From Pseudomonadota bacterium (GTDB taxonomy: Bacteria > Myxococcota_A > Polyangia > Polyangiales > Polyangiaceae): a DNA stretch of 64,000 nt. The stretch covers positions 1 through 64,000 of the forward strand of contig JAEWRL010000033.1 of assembly GCA_023398955.1 (NCBI GenBank). Reading direction: 5' to 3'. Below, in pieces: positions 18,114 to 28,437 of this stretch. The notes under the pieces were generated by a model that ran no database searches, had not been told where the DNA came from, and saw nothing but the letters and a program-made list of their open reading frames with translations. How positions within the stretch are numbered: position 1 is the first letter of the stretch; every line of letters begins with the position of its first letter. The position numbers were made by a program, and so were the translations under genes.

Positions 18114-18128
18114 CCCGGCCCTGCCGGG
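18114..18128 (+). terminator. Hairpin after MFS gene
   Basis: CCCGGC-CCT-GCCGGG begins three bases after the MFS stop codon and lies between convergent genes. The stem is 6 bp of pure G/C with no T run, so intrinsic termination is only possible. Confidence 0.35.
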
Positions 18129-18175
18129 CGCGGGCATTCGAGCAGTCCGCCTCCCGAACTCGGTGTGCCAGGGCC

Positions 18176-19132
18176 TCAGCTCAAGGCCAGCATGCGATCG
18201 ATCGGTGCTTTGGCGCGGAGGCGCAAGCTCTCTTCCATCTCCAGGCGCGGCGTCAGATCTCGCAACGCGAGATAGACCTTCGCGGGTGTGTTCAGGCGCA
18301 TGAAGGGGCACTCGTTACAACTGCAATTGGCCTCGGGCGGAGCAGCGATGAAGGTCTTGTTGGGCATGCGCTTGCGCATCTCATGCAAGATTCCAGCCTC
18401 CGTCACGACGATGAATTCCTGACCCGCATCCTTCTCGGCAAACGTGATCAGCGCCGCCGTGGAGCCGATGAAGTCCGCCATCTCGAGGAGTGCTTCTTCG
18501 CATTCCGGGTGGGCAATGATCCGTGCCTCGGGATAGCGTATCCTCAGATCGACGAGCTTGTGCTGACTAAAGGTCTCATGCACGACGCAGCTGCCGGGCC
18601 ACAGCACCATGTCCCTACCCGTCTTGCGGATGAGATAGCGGCCAAGATTTCTGTCCGGCGCAAATAGGATCTGCTTGTCCGGGGCAATCGAGTTGACCAT
18701 CTTCTCGGCATTGCTCGAGGTGCAGATCAGGTCGCTCTCCGCCTTCACGGCAGCCGAGCAGTTGATGTAGCTGATGACCTCCGCACCTGGGTACCTCGCG
18801 CGCCAAGCTCGAAATGCGTCTGCCGGGCACCCATCCGCCAGCGAACAGCCGGCTTCCATATCCGGGACCAGCACGAGGCGCTCGGGGTTTAGTATCTTTG
18901 CAGTCTCGGCCATGAAGTGGACGCCAGCAAAGACGATGACATCCGCCTTGGTACGCTGCGCCTCCCGCGCTAACTGCAGAGAATCCCCAATGAAGTCCGC
19001 GACCTCCTGGATTTCGCTCTCCTGGTAGTAGTGGGCGAGCAGGACGGCGTTCCGCTCCTTCTTCAGCCGCTCAATTTCGTCCTCCAGGTCGGTAGGAGGT
19101 ACCTCGCGGGGGTGTTCCAGCGCAGTGACCAT
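18176..19132 (-). CDS. nadA: Quinolinate synthase NadA
   Basis: Iron-sulfur enzyme of de novo NAD synthesis: condenses iminoaspartate with dihydroxyacetone phosphate to quinolinate. Starting at ATG 19132 gives 318 residues, with LLAHYYQESEIQEVADFIGDS and ITFASNAEKM-like motifs (here ICTSSNAEKMVN) characteristic of the family. Candidate [4Fe-4S] ligands are in EAGCSLADGC (Cys96/Cys102), WPGSCVVHE and NCSCNECPFM; the last two regions contain the conserved second and third ligands. HPECEEALLEMADFIGST is also conserved. An in-frame start 69 bp upstream is possible but adds unconserved residues. Neither nadB nor nadC is in the window. Confidence 0.95.
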   Translation of the reverse strand: MVTALEHPREVPPTDLEDEIERLKKERNAVLLAHYYQESEIQEVADFIGDSLQLAREAQRTKADVIVFAGVHFMAETAKILNPERLVLVPDMEAGCSLADGCPADAFRAWRARYPGAEVISYINCSAAVKAESDLICTSSNAEKMVNSIAPDKQILFAPDRNLGRYLIRKTGRDMVLWPGSCVVHETFSQHKLVDLRIRYPEARIIAHPECEEALLEMADFIGSTAALITFAEKDAGQEFIVVTEAGILHEMRKRMPNKTFIAAPPEANCSCNECPFMRLNTPAKVYLALRDLTPRLEMEESLRLRAKAPIDRMLALS

Positions 19133-19284
19133 GGCGGCAACATATAGGCCCCGTGCCCGAACGACGCCAGTGGAGAGTACACGCGCAGACAGTAGACTCA
19201 ACGCGCTGTCGGCCTCCGGGTCGTCCGTGCAGGGAACGCCATTTCAGGCGCGCTACTGCTCCAGTATTGCGCTGGCCCTGCTCC

Positions 19285-19307
19285 ATCTTGCCGGGACAAG
19301 GCAAGAT
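19285..19307. promoter_or_regulatory. 8-bp inverted repeat in the nadA/GH9 intergenic region
   Basis: ATCTTGCC and GGCAAGAT flank a seven-base loop, 78 bp before the GH9 start and 153 bp before the divergent nadA start. There is no T run, so an operator or leader hairpin fits better than a terminator. Which of the two genes it serves is unknown. Confidence 0.35.
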
Positions 19308-19384
19308 TCTCGGCATTGGGGCTGGAGTGGTGCGCAGGGGTTTGTAAGGATGCGCTCCGACGACCCTAGAAAGGACTTCAACCC

Positions 19385-21721
19385 ATGCGAATCCTCTCGC
19401 AGCTTTCCATCTTTGCACTTCTCGCAGGTCTCGCTTCGAGCTGCGTGCCCAAGGAGGGCCACCGAGTCGGCTCGGCCAACACCCTGACGGCGAACACCCC
19501 CGGTGATCCTGCCCACAATCTTCTGAAGCAGAGCGACTTCGAGGACGGGGTCATGCTGCCCTGGATGACGAGCTTCACGGCCCCGGCAGCGGGCGAGGCC
19601 GCGGTCAAGAACGGAGCTTTGTGTATCAACGTGACCAACGGTGGAGAGAATCGCTGGGACGCCCAGATTCGTCACCGCGAGATGGTCATTCAAAAGGGAC
19701 ATCACTACAATTTGAGCTTCAAGGCGTGGGCAAGCCGGGAGACTGACGTCGCCAGCAAGGTTGGCATGTCGGGACCGCCCTACACCGACTACTGGTCACA
19801 GCGCGTCGCGTTGACGACCGAGCCACAGCAGTTCCAGTTCGAGTTCGACATGAACATGCCGGACGATGCGACGGCCGAGTTCGCGATGCACTTTGGCGGG
19901 CACATGATCAAGGGTGAAGGTCCCGTCGAGCTGTGCTTCGACGATCTCATCCTCTCCGACCCTGAGTTCACTCCGCCCCCCAAGGTCGTGGCACCTCCCC
20001 CCCCCGCCGTGAGGGTCAACCAGGTGGGCTACCTGCCAAACCGCGCCAAGATCGCTACGCTGGTCTCGGACGCGAAGGAGCCTCAGGCCTGGAAGGTTGT
20101 CGATGCGGCTGGGAAGGAGGTTTTGTCGGGACAGACCGAGATCTTCGGGGACGACCCGGCCTCGAGGGACCACGTCCACCTCATCGACTTCTCCGCGTTG
20201 AAGACGCCCGGCGAGGCTTACGTCATCCAGGTCGGGGACAAGAGCAGCGACCCGTTCGCTGTCTCTCCCGAGATCTACGCCGAGCTGAAGTACGACGCCT
20301 TCCGCTATTTCTACCTGAATCGAAGCGGCATCGAGATCAAGATGCCTTACGCTGGCCTGGAGGCGGTGACGCGGTCCGCTGGACATCCAAAGGACGTGGT
20401 CGGGTGCGCCACAGAGGCCAAGTGCGACTACACCCTGGACGTGAGCGGCGGCTGGTACGACGCCGGTGACTACGGTAAGTACGTCGTCAACGGCGGTATT
20501 AGCGCCTGGACGCTCGTGAATTGGCACGAACGCGCCAAGGCCTTTGGTGGCGACGTCAAGGCCTTCGGCGATGGAGGACAGCGCATTCCCGAGAGTGGGA
20601 ACAAAGCGCCCGACATCCTCGACGAGGCGCGTTGGGAGATGGAGTTCATGCTCCGCATGCAAGTGCCGGAAGGGAAGCCCAACGCCGGCATGGTCCACCA
20701 CAAGATGCACGATGTGGAATGGACAGCGCTGGGGCTAAAGCCCTCGGATAGCAAAGTCGAGCGTAAGCTGAGGCCAGTGAGCACCGCGGCGACCCTCAAC
20801 CTGGCCGCGACGGCGGCGCAGGCGGCTCGCGTCTGGAAGGCGTACGATGGCCCGTTCGCGCAACGTGCGCTGGAAGCAGCGGAACGGGCCTGGGCGGCAG
20901 CCAAGAAGAACCCGAACGTCCTCGCTCCCGCCTCGGACACCATGGGCGGCGGTCCGTACGACGACAAACACGTGGCGGACGAGTTCTACTGGGCTGCAGC
21001 CGAGCTCTTCGCCACCACAGGCAAGGCGGAGTACCTGAAGGAGCTGGAGAGCTCCGCCCTCGACGGAACTATCAAGGAGTTCGAAGGCGGTGGGGACGTG
21101 ACGACTGCCATGACGTGGCAGCGGGTCGATGTGCTCGGAAAGATCACTCTCGCGACGGTCCCGAGCAAGCTGCCTGCAGCCAAGAAGAAGGCCTACCAGG
21201 ACCAGATCGCGGCGGTCGCAGATCACTTCATCGGGGTCGCGAAGAAGCAAGGCTACCGTGTCCCCTTCGAGCCCGATCCAAAGACCTCTGAATTCCCCTG
21301 GGGCTCCAACTCCTTCGTGATCAACAACGCGATGATCATGGGGTTGGCCTACGACTTCACGAAAGACGTGAAGTACCTCGACGGCATCTCTTCCGCGATG
21401 GACTACATCCTGGGACGCAACGCGATGGGGCAGAGCTACATCACCGGGTACGGTGATCGGCCGCTTCAGAACCCCCACCACCGCTTCTGGGCGAATCAGG
21501 CCGATCCGAACTTCCCGAAGGCTCCCCCCGGCGCTCTTTCGGGCGGTCCCAACTCTGGCCTGCAAGACCCCTACGTGCAGGCAGCGGGTCTGAAGGGCTG
21601 CGCGCCGCAGAAGTGCTTCATCGACAACATCGAGGCGTGGTCCACGAACGAGATCACCATCAACTGGAACGCACCGCTGGTGTGGGTCACCGCGTGGCTC
21701 GACGAGCACGCCAAGAAGTAA
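19385..21721 (+). CDS. GH9 endoglucanase lipoprotein with CBM4/9 and Ig-like domain
   Basis: Predicted surface-anchored cellulase that hydrolyses beta-1,4-glucan by inversion. AAGGA lies nine bases before ATG 19385. Order: lipoprotein signal (LASSC lipobox); CBM4/9-type module about 40-190 (LLKQSDFEDGVMLPW, FKAWAS, VELCFDDLILSD); CelD N-terminal Ig-like domain about 205-295 (VRVNQVGYLPNRAKIATLVSD); GH9 (alpha/alpha)6 barrel about 305-778. Catalytic candidates are Asp359 and Asp362 in WYDAGDYGKY (base) and Glu756 in NEITINWNAPLVW (acid). The GRNAMGQSYITGYGDRPLQNPHHR block is the conserved substrate-site loop. The 778-residue architecture is that of theme D GH9 enzymes. No dockerin is present, so it acts singly on the cell surface rather than in a cellulosome. 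Confidence 0.93.
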   Translation: MRILSQLSIFALLAGLASSCVPKEGHRVGSANTLTANTPGDPAHNLLKQSDFEDGVMLPWMTSFTAPAAGEAAVKNGALCINVTNGGENRWDAQIRHREMVIQKGHHYNLSFKAWASRETDVASKVGMSGPPYTDYWSQRVALTTEPQQFQFEFDMNMPDDATAEFAMHFGGHMIKGEGPVELCFDDLILSDPEFTPPPKVVAPPPPAVRVNQVGYLPNRAKIATLVSDAKEPQAWKVVDAAGKEVLSGQTEIFGDDPASRDHVHLIDFSALKTPGEAYVIQVGDKSSDPFAVSPEIYAELKYDAFRYFYLNRSGIEIKMPYAGLEAVTRSAGHPKDVVGCATEAKCDYTLDVSGGWYDAGDYGKYVVNGGISAWTLVNWHERAKAFGGDVKAFGDGGQRIPESGNKAPDILDEARWEMEFMLRMQVPEGKPNAGMVHHKMHDVEWTALGLKPSDSKVERKLRPVSTAATLNLAATAAQAARVWKAYDGPFAQRALEAAERAWAAAKKNPNVLAPASDTMGGGPYDDKHVADEFYWAAAELFATTGKAEYLKELESSALDGTIKEFEGGGDVTTAMTWQRVDVLGKITLATVPSKLPAAKKKAYQDQIAAVADHFIGVAKKQGYRVPFEPDPKTSEFPWGSNSFVINNAMIMGLAYDFTKDVKYLDGISSAMDYILGRNAMGQSYITGYGDRPLQNPHHRFWANQADPNFPKAPPGALSGGPNSGLQDPYVQAAGLKGCAPQKCFIDNIEAWSTNEITINWNAPLVWVTAWLDEHAKK

Positions 21722-21748
21722 GGCGAGCGCGGAGCTAGGCTGAGAAGC

Positions 21749-21788
21749 GGGGTGCGGCGCAGAACGGCGTCGCACCCCTTCCCTTTGT
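21749..21788 (+). terminator. Intrinsic terminator candidate after GH9 gene
   Basis: GGGGTGCG (21749-21756) pairs with CGCACCCC (21771-21778) and is followed by TTCCCTTTGT. It lies 28 bp past the GH9 stop codon. The stem is 8 bp and G/C-rich with a moderate T tail. Confidence 0.6.
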
Positions 21789-22072
21789 CGGGCGTGTCCC
21801 TGAACCTTTGCAAAGACTCACGCCGCGAGCTGCAGCGGCAACTTCCAACGTCGCGGTAGGTCGTGCAGCGGCGGGTGTGGGCAAGCCCCATGGGCCTTTG
21901 CAGGCGCGGTGCAACTCTCGAGCTCTCGTTGGAACTGCCTATATCGATGCAGACAATAGTCGTGGCGCGCACGCTGAGGGGCCGCTCGGGGAGTGGTGGA
22001 TCCGGCGGTCGCGTGGAATAATGCGAACTCCTCTTTGAAGATCGACATGGGTACGGCCGGGAGAATCGAGTG
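21789..22072. other. Spacer upstream of VWA lipoprotein gene
   Basis: No gene seen. Together with the terminator this makes about 350 bp between the GH9 stop and the VWA gene. It is AT-richer near 21940-22030 and should carry the promoter of the VWA gene. Confidence 0.35.
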
Positions 22073-23488
<1,416 letters not shown>

Positions 23489-23511
23489 GAGACCTTCCAG
23501 AAACGACACGG

Positions 23512-23548
23512 CGCCTTGCGGGGGCGGGACAGACCTGCTCCCAAGGCG
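23512..23548. terminator. Bidirectional hairpin between convergent genes
   Basis: CGCCTTG (23512-23518) pairs with CAAGGCG (23542-23548), between the VWA gene and the last gene of the cobalamin operon. The internal GGGG/CTCC can extend it. A short TT follows on the + strand and there is no strong T run. Confidence 0.4.
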
Positions 23549-23572
23549 TTTCCGGGTCGCACCCGAGTGGAT

Positions 23573-24133
23573 CTACCGATCCACTTGATGCTCGAGGAGC
23601 TGTAGATGAGGCACGGGCCGGCGGAGCGCCTGCTCCCAGGTCACCCCCTCCGCGATGACCCAGCTGGCACGAATCACTCCGGCATGAGCGACGACGACCC
23701 ACAGGGAACCGCCGGACTGCTCCGCGAGGAACGCGGCGACGCGCTGCGCCAGCTGCGAGGGTGTCTCACCTCCCGGGGGGGCCGTGGTCTGCCAGCACCG
23801 CATCCACGTGTGCAGTCGAGGAGCGTCCCGAGCCTCGACCTCGGTCCACGGGAGGCCGTCCCATTCGCCCATCGAGAGTTCCCAGAGCCGCTCGTCCGGG
23901 GGAAGCGGGTCGAGTCCCGCCACCGTGCGGACCAGGTAGCTCGCAACCTCGACGCAGCGTCGCGCTGGAGAAGTGAACAGTTTGGCGTCGCGACCAGCGA
24001 GGCGGCCACGGAGGTCGCGCACCAGTCGATGGACCTTCGGATCAGAAGCCTCCATTGGCGTGGTGGGGACATCGGCGCGTCCGTAGCAAAGGCCGCCCTT
24101 CGTCACCGGTGCGTGTCGTACGAAGAGGAGCAT
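23573..24133 (-). CDS. cobC: Alpha-ribazole phosphatase (histidine phosphatase family)
   Basis: Predicted cytoplasmic phosphatase that removes the 5'-phosphate from alpha-ribazole phosphate, or from adenosylcobalamin phosphate, in the final steps of nucleotide-loop assembly. The start ATG at 24133 shares one base with the cobS stop. The protein (186 residues) opens MLLFVRHAP, the phosphohistidine RH motif; FTSPARRCVEVA and LWELSMGEWDGLPW follow as in CobC, and VVVAHAGVIRA holds the second catalytic His. The family is broad, but its place at the end of the cob operon supports CobC. Last gene of the operon. Confidence 0.85.
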   Translation of the reverse strand: MLLFVRHAPVTKGGLCYGRADVPTTPMEASDPKVHRLVRDLRGRLAGRDAKLFTSPARRCVEVASYLVRTVAGLDPLPPDERLWELSMGEWDGLPWTEVEARDAPRLHTWMRCWQTTAPPGGETPSQLAQRVAAFLAEQSGGSLWVVVAHAGVIRASWVIAEGVTWEQALRRPVPHLQLLEHQVDR

Positions 24134-24927
24134 CAAATCCCGGCCCGCGCAACGGCGAGCAAGGTCAGCAGCACGACGACCTCCCCTACCTGCTCTGCCG
24201 CTCCCAGGAAATCCCCAGTGATGCCTCCAGCCCGCACAAGAAACCACCCGCCGAGCAGCGCGGCGCTCGCCAACCCGCTCGCGATCGCTCCAACGGTGGC
24301 TGGCACGGACAGCACTCCAGTAACCGTCAAGCCCGCCCCGATCACGAGTGTCCATCCGGTGGCGACAAGAGCTTGCGTCATGCCGGCTCCCGCGACGCCC
24401 CGTCCTTTTGCCATCGCGAGGTTCAGATAGGGCATCCGCGCGATCAGCCACACGGGACCAGTGCGCGCCACACAGCCAGCAACCACCAGGCACCACGCCT
24501 CGTCGAGCTCCGCCAATGTGCTCACGCGCAGCATGAGTGAGCCGAACAGAACCACGCCCGCGTATGAACCGATGCGGCTGTCCTTCAGGATTTCGAGCAT
24601 GGCCTTGCCCCCGTGCGTCCCTCCCAAAGCATCCGCTGTATCGGCGAGGCCATCTTCATGAAACGCCCCCGTCAGCGCCACACTCGCACAAACGGCGAGC
24701 GTGGCGGCGACAGTGGCGCCCAATCCGCGGGCAGCCAGGAACATCAACGCCGAGAGGCCACCTACCACGGCGCCTACCACGGGAAAGTAGGCTGGAGCCC
24801 AAGCGAAGTCCCTCTCTCTATAGGGGAAACCGCCCAAAGGGAGCCGTGTCATAAAAACGAATGCTGCGCGTGCGCCCCGTAGCGCCGGAGAGCTCACCGC
24901 ACCCGCCATCGTCGTCTCGTCGGCCAT
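24133..24927 (-). CDS. cobS: Adenosylcobinamide-GDP ribazoletransferase
   Basis: Predicted polytopic membrane enzyme that joins adenosylcobinamide-GDP to alpha-ribazole (phosphate), giving adenosylcobalamin (phosphate). Family signatures are FMTRLPLGGFP near the N-terminus, ALTGAFHEDGLADTADALGG (metal-binding acidic loop) and ILKDSRIGSYAGVVLFGSLMLR. Several hydrophobic helices follow, ending with the conserved GGITGDFLGAAEQVGEVVVLL. The 264-residue length is normal. It begins six bases after the cobT stop and overlaps cobC by one base, so it is co-translated in the salvage operon. Confidence 0.94.
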   Translation of the reverse strand: MADETTMAGAVSSPALRGARAAFVFMTRLPLGGFPYRERDFAWAPAYFPVVGAVVGGLSALMFLAARGLGATVAATLAVCASVALTGAFHEDGLADTADALGGTHGGKAMLEILKDSRIGSYAGVVLFGSLMLRVSTLAELDEAWCLVVAGCVARTGPVWLIARMPYLNLAMAKGRGVAGAGMTQALVATGWTLVIGAGLTVTGVLSVPATVGAIASGLASAALLGGWFLVRAGGITGDFLGAAEQVGEVVVLLTLLAVARAGI

Positions 24928-24933
24928 CCCGCT

Positions 24934-26106
24934 TCACCCGGGCTCCGGCACGTTCGCCGACGCAAAGGTAGCCATCCGCTCATGAAGACGACACGCCTGC
25001 TCCACGATCGGAAAGGCGACGAGCGCTCCGCTGGCCTCTCCCAAGCGCATCCCGAGGTTGAGCAGCGGGCTAACACCGAGATGCTCCAGTACTGTCCCGT
25101 GTGCCGCCTCGTCGGACCGGTGCGCGAAGATCATACCGGCCTTGGCCGCAGTGACCTGCTCGATGAGGACGAGGGCCGCCGTGGTAACGATGTAGCCGTC
25201 CACGACAATCGGGATGCGCTCTTGGGTTGCCTCCACCATGGCGCCGTAGAGTGCCGCGATCTCGCGCCCCCCTAGGCGACGGAGGGCCTCCAGCGGCCGG
25301 GGTCGACCGCCGTCGTTTCCAACGACGCGTGCCACTGCCTCACGGACAACGGTCCTTTTACGCTCGAGCTGATCGCCGAGACTTCCGGTACCGGCGCCGA
25401 CGAATGCCTCTGTAGGCCCCCCGAGCAACGCCGCGCAGACAGCCGCCGCAGCCGTCGTGTTGCCAATCCCCATCTCGCCGAGCACGAGGCATCGCGGCCT
25501 GGGGGTGAGTCGCCGCACGGCAGCGCGCCCTGCCTCCACCGAAGCGCTGAACGCCTCGTCGGTCATCGCGTCTTCGCACCAAATGTCCCCGGCGCGCTGC
25601 TCGGAGACGGGGTCACGCACCAGCGTCGCTCCCGGGTACTCGCGTGGGATGGTCGTGCCGCTCGAAACGCCTACGTCGACGACCGTCAACGGGATTCCCA
25701 TCCCCGAGCACAGCACGCTGACAGCGGCTCCCCCTGACGCGAAGTTGTCTACCATGGCTCGAGTTACCGCGCTGGGGTAGGGGCAAACGCCGTGGCGAGT
25801 CACCGGGTGGTCCGCGGCGAAGATCAGAGCAGCCGCGGGGCGCACCGACGGAAAGCTGGCCCCCTGCCAAGCCGCCAACTGGAGAGCGAGCATCTCGAGG
25901 CGGCCGAGACTTCCAGGCGGTTTCGTGAGCTGCGCTTGGCGTCGAGCAGCGCTGTCGCGCGCCGCCTCGTCGGGGAGGGGCACCACGGGAACGGTCAGGT
26001 GCGCCCCGCCCTGAGGAGCGCCCGCCCCGTGCTCGATCAGGGCCCCGGACAAGGGCTCAGCCTCGGCAAGCCCTGACGGCTCGGACTGTTGCCATGACGA
26101 TGACAC
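24934..26106 (-). CDS. cobT: Nicotinate-nucleotide:dimethylbenzimidazole phosphoribosyltransferase
   Basis: Predicted cytoplasmic enzyme that makes alpha-ribazole phosphate from dimethylbenzimidazole and nicotinate mononucleotide. The GTG at 26106 is chosen: it overlaps the cobU stop as TAGTG and has AAGGA six bases upstream. A GTG 18 bp earlier is in frame. Motifs include KPPGSLGRLEMLALQLA, IFAADHPVTRHGVCPYPSAVTRAMVDNFASGGAAVSVL, LVLGEMGIGNTTAAAAV (phosphate-binding) and the catalytic Glu region GMRLGEASGALVAFPIVEQA near the C-terminus. At 390 residues it is slightly longer than typical (about 350), owing to a Ser/Glu-rich N-terminal extension. Confidence 0.94.
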   Translation of the reverse strand: MSSSWQQSEPSGLAEAEPLSGALIEHGAGAPQGGAHLTVPVVPLPDEAARDSAARRQAQLTKPPGSLGRLEMLALQLAAWQGASFPSVRPAAALIFAADHPVTRHGVCPYPSAVTRAMVDNFASGGAAVSVLCSGMGIPLTVVDVGVSSGTTIPREYPGATLVRDPVSEQRAGDIWCEDAMTDEAFSASVEAGRAAVRRLTPRPRCLVLGEMGIGNTTAAAAVCAALLGGPTEAFVGAGTGSLGDQLERKRTVVREAVARVVGNDGGRPRPLEALRRLGGREIAALYGAMVEATQERIPIVVDGYIVTTAALVLIEQVTAAKAGMIFAHRSDEAAHGTVLEHLGVSPLLNLGMRLGEASGALVAFPIVEQACRLHERMATFASANVPEPG

Positions 26107-26639
26107 TAGAGTTCCTTGCGACACGGTGCACTTCCTTTCACGTAGTGGCTAATCCCTGCCACCATCAGACAGACCGCGTCTGCCCTGGCGGCGATGTGTT
26201 GATTGACGAAGCCTTGAAGATCGGCAAACTTACGCCCGAGCTCGGTCGGCGCGTGCAAGCTCATGCCTACCTCGTTCGAGACGAAGATCCATTCGATAGG
26301 GAGCAGGAGCGCTCGCTCGAGCTCCGCGTTGGCATACTCGATGCTCGTCTGGAGGCAGCTGCCATGGTCGAAGAAATGGTTCGTCAGCCACATGGTGATG
26401 CAGTCCACGACGACGACTTGGCCCTGCAGCTCAGGCAGCGCGAGCCGCTTCTCTTCCTCGATGGTCCGCCACTCGGACCCCCGCTCCGCCTTGTGTCGCT
26501 CGATGCGAGCCCGATGGTCGTCGTCCCAGTGCCGCGACGTTGCGAGGTAGACGGGTCTATCGCTGAGCTCGCGCGCCAGGCGCTGGGCGTAGCGGCTCTT
26601 GCCTGAGCGTGTTCCACCGATGATGAGCGTCGTCGTCAC
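26106..26639 (-). CDS. cobU: Adenosylcobinamide kinase/guanylyltransferase
   Basis: Predicted bifunctional cytoplasmic enzyme: phosphorylates adenosylcobinamide and transfers GMP to give adenosylcobinamide-GDP. The GTG at 26639 makes a GTGA overlap with the btuD stop, with GGAG nine bases upstream. A longer frame upstream would lie inside btuD. The N-terminus MTTTLIIGGTRSGKSRYAQ has the Walker A loop GGTRSGKS. YLATSRHWDDDHRARIERHKAERGSEW carries the guanylated-His region (HxxxR), VVVVDCITMWLTNHFF is Walker B-like, and VSNEVGMSLHAPTELGRKFADLQG is conserved. 177 residues, standard for CobU/CobP. Confidence 0.95.
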   Translation of the reverse strand: MTTTLIIGGTRSGKSRYAQRLARELSDRPVYLATSRHWDDDHRARIERHKAERGSEWRTIEEEKRLALPELQGQVVVVDCITMWLTNHFFDHGSCLQTSIEYANAELERALLLPIEWIFVSNEVGMSLHAPTELGRKFADLQGFVNQHIAARADAVCLMVAGISHYVKGSAPCRKEL

Positions 26640-27442
26640 AGCGTCGCATCTCCTCTCGTGCTCATCGCTGGCCCCCGCAAACACAGCGCCAGCCCATGCT
26701 GTCCGCGCATGAGCTCCGCGTCGATGCGGAAGATGTCCCGGAAGAGCGCCTTCGTGAATACCCGACCTGGTCTTCCAGCGGCGACGAGCTTGCCCGCATC
26801 GAGGACAGCCACGTGGCTAGCGTAGCGCGCCGCAAGATCGAGATCGTGCACGATCACGATCGCCCCCGCGGCTCCGGTCGCAAACTGGCGCACCCGAGCC
26901 AGCGTCTCGAGACGGTGCGCCAAGTCGAGATGCGCGGTGGCCTCGTCCAGGAGCAGCAGCCGAGGCCGCTGTGCCAGGGCCCGCGCGAAGTACACCCGCT
27001 GGCGCTCGCCATCGGACAAGGTCGCCACCAGGCGCTGCGAGAGCGCGCCGCAACCGCTACTCAGCAGCGCTTCCTCGACGATTGATACGTCGCCGAGCGT
27101 GAGGGCACCGAGTGGACCGAGGTACGGTAGGCGTCCAAGCGCTACGACCTCCCTGGCCGTGAGACGCAGATCCCGCGCCTGCTCCGTCCCTACCAGCGCG
27201 ACACGGCGCGCCCTGTCGCGCCCAGAAAGGGAGCTCCAAGGTCTCCCCTCGATGAAGACGTCCCCGGCAGTCCTCGGTACCGCCCCGATCAGCGCTCGAA
27301 GGAGCGTGCTCTTACCTGCACCGTTGGGACCGACCAGCGCCCAGCATTCGCCTGGCTGCATCATCAAGCTAACGCCCTGAACGACCTCCCGCTGATGAAT
27401 CGTTACCGTCAGCGAGCGCACCTCGAGGAGCGGCTCCATCAT
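26636..27442 (-). CDS. btuD: Cobalamin ABC transporter ATP-binding protein
   Basis: Predicted cytoplasmic ATPase energising vitamin B12 import with BtuC. ATG 27442 overlaps the btuC stop as ATGA, with GGAG eight bases before it. Motifs are Walker A GPNGAGKST, Q-loop region VALVGTEQ, signature LSDGERQRVYFARAL, Walker B LLLLDEATAHLD and the switch His in VIVHDLDLAARYA. The signature has LSDGE rather than LSGGE. 268 residues, typical for the iron/B12 subfamily. Specificity for cobalamin is inferred from the operon and its riboswitch, because the sequence alone fits FecE/FhuC-type ATPases equally well. Confidence 0.9.
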   Translation of the reverse strand: MMEPLLEVRSLTVTIHQREVVQGVSLMMQPGECWALVGPNGAGKSTLLRALIGAVPRTAGDVFIEGRPWSSLSGRDRARRVALVGTEQARDLRLTAREVVALGRLPYLGPLGALTLGDVSIVEEALLSSGCGALSQRLVATLSDGERQRVYFARALAQRPRLLLLDEATAHLDLAHRLETLARVRQFATGAAGAIVIVHDLDLAARYASHVAVLDAGKLVAAGRPGRVFTKALFRDIFRIDAELMRGQHGLALCLRGPAMSTRGDATL

Positions 27443-28437
27443 CCTGCCGCCTCCCGCAGCCGGGACCGCAGCACGAGGATGAACCAAGGCGCGCCGACGA
27501 TGGCCGTCACAGCACCCAGCTGCAACTCGGCGGGGGCAATGACGGTACGGGCCGCCGTGTCAGCGCCGACGACGACTGCTCCGCCGAGCCACCAGGCGAG
27601 CGGAACGACTCTGGAGTGCGACGCGCCAACCCAACGTCGCGCCAGGTGTGGCACCACCAAGCCAACGAAGCCGACCACGCCAGCAATGGCCACCGTGACG
27701 CCGCTCAGGATCGCGACAGCCACGACCACCTCGCGCCGCAGCTTCGCCACAGGCACTCCGAGAGAGAGTGCCGTCGCTTCGCCGAGCATCATCGCGTCCA
27801 GCTGTCGCGCACGGAGCAAGACCCACGACGATGCGGCAAGCGTCGGCAGTACGCCCCAAGCTACGTGCGTCCAGGTTCGGCCGTCGAGCGAGCCGAGGGA
27901 CCATCGCAGCAGGCGCTGCGCCACTGAGTAGTCGGCCAGGGCGATCGACACGATGAGCGTGCTCAGCGCAATCGCAACCTGTCCGACTGCAACGCCACCC
28001 AGGACGAGCAGCTCCATCCCGCAGCTCCCGGCACCCCGAACCAGCGTCAGAACGACAAGCGTCGCCAGGAGCGCTCCCGCGCACGCCGCGAGCGGCAGCC
28101 AGTGCATCGTCTCGGGTCCACCCGTGAGGAAGAGAAGGACCTGGGCTCCAAGCGCGCCGCCAGCGGACACCCCGAGCACCGAAGGATCCGCGAGGGGGTT
28201 ACGAAACAGGCCCTGAAGAGCGCAACCCGCCACCGCCAATGCAGAGCCGACCACCCATGCAACAATCACCCGAGGCAAGCGCACATGCAGCAGCACGAGG
28301 CGCGTCGGATCGGTCCGCGAGCCGCCGAAGAGAGCCTGCCATGCTTCACTTGGGGCAATCGGGACCAACCCGAACAGCAGCCCCACGGCGAGAATGGCGG
28401 CCGACAGCGCCAGCAACAGCGGGAGGTAGCCTCTCAC
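27439..28437 (-). CDS. btuC: Cobalamin ABC transporter permease (FecCD family)
   Basis: Predicted inner-membrane permease with about ten helices, moving cobalamin from BtuF into the cytoplasm. GTG 28437 overlaps the btuF stop as GTGA; the open frame continues upstream only inside btuF. Family blocks are LLHVRLPRVIVAWVVGSALAVAGCALQGLFRNPLADPSVLGVSAGGALGA near the N-terminus, SLGSLDGRTW and GEATALSLGVPV (ATPase-coupling loop), and GVVGFVGLVVPHLARRWVGASH at the C-terminal third. 332 residues, normal. Coupled to btuD by a 4-bp overlap. Confidence 0.92.
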   Translation of the reverse strand: MRGYLPLLLALSAAILAVGLLFGLVPIAPSEAWQALFGGSRTDPTRLVLLHVRLPRVIVAWVVGSALAVAGCALQGLFRNPLADPSVLGVSAGGALGAQVLLFLTGGPETMHWLPLAACAGALLATLVVLTLVRGAGSCGMELLVLGGVAVGQVAIALSTLIVSIALADYSVAQRLLRWSLGSLDGRTWTHVAWGVLPTLAASSWVLLRARQLDAMMLGEATALSLGVPVAKLRREVVVAVAILSGVTVAIAGVVGFVGLVVPHLARRWVGASHSRVVPLAWWLGGAVVVGADTAARTVIAPAELQLGAVTAIVGAPWFILVLRSRLREAAG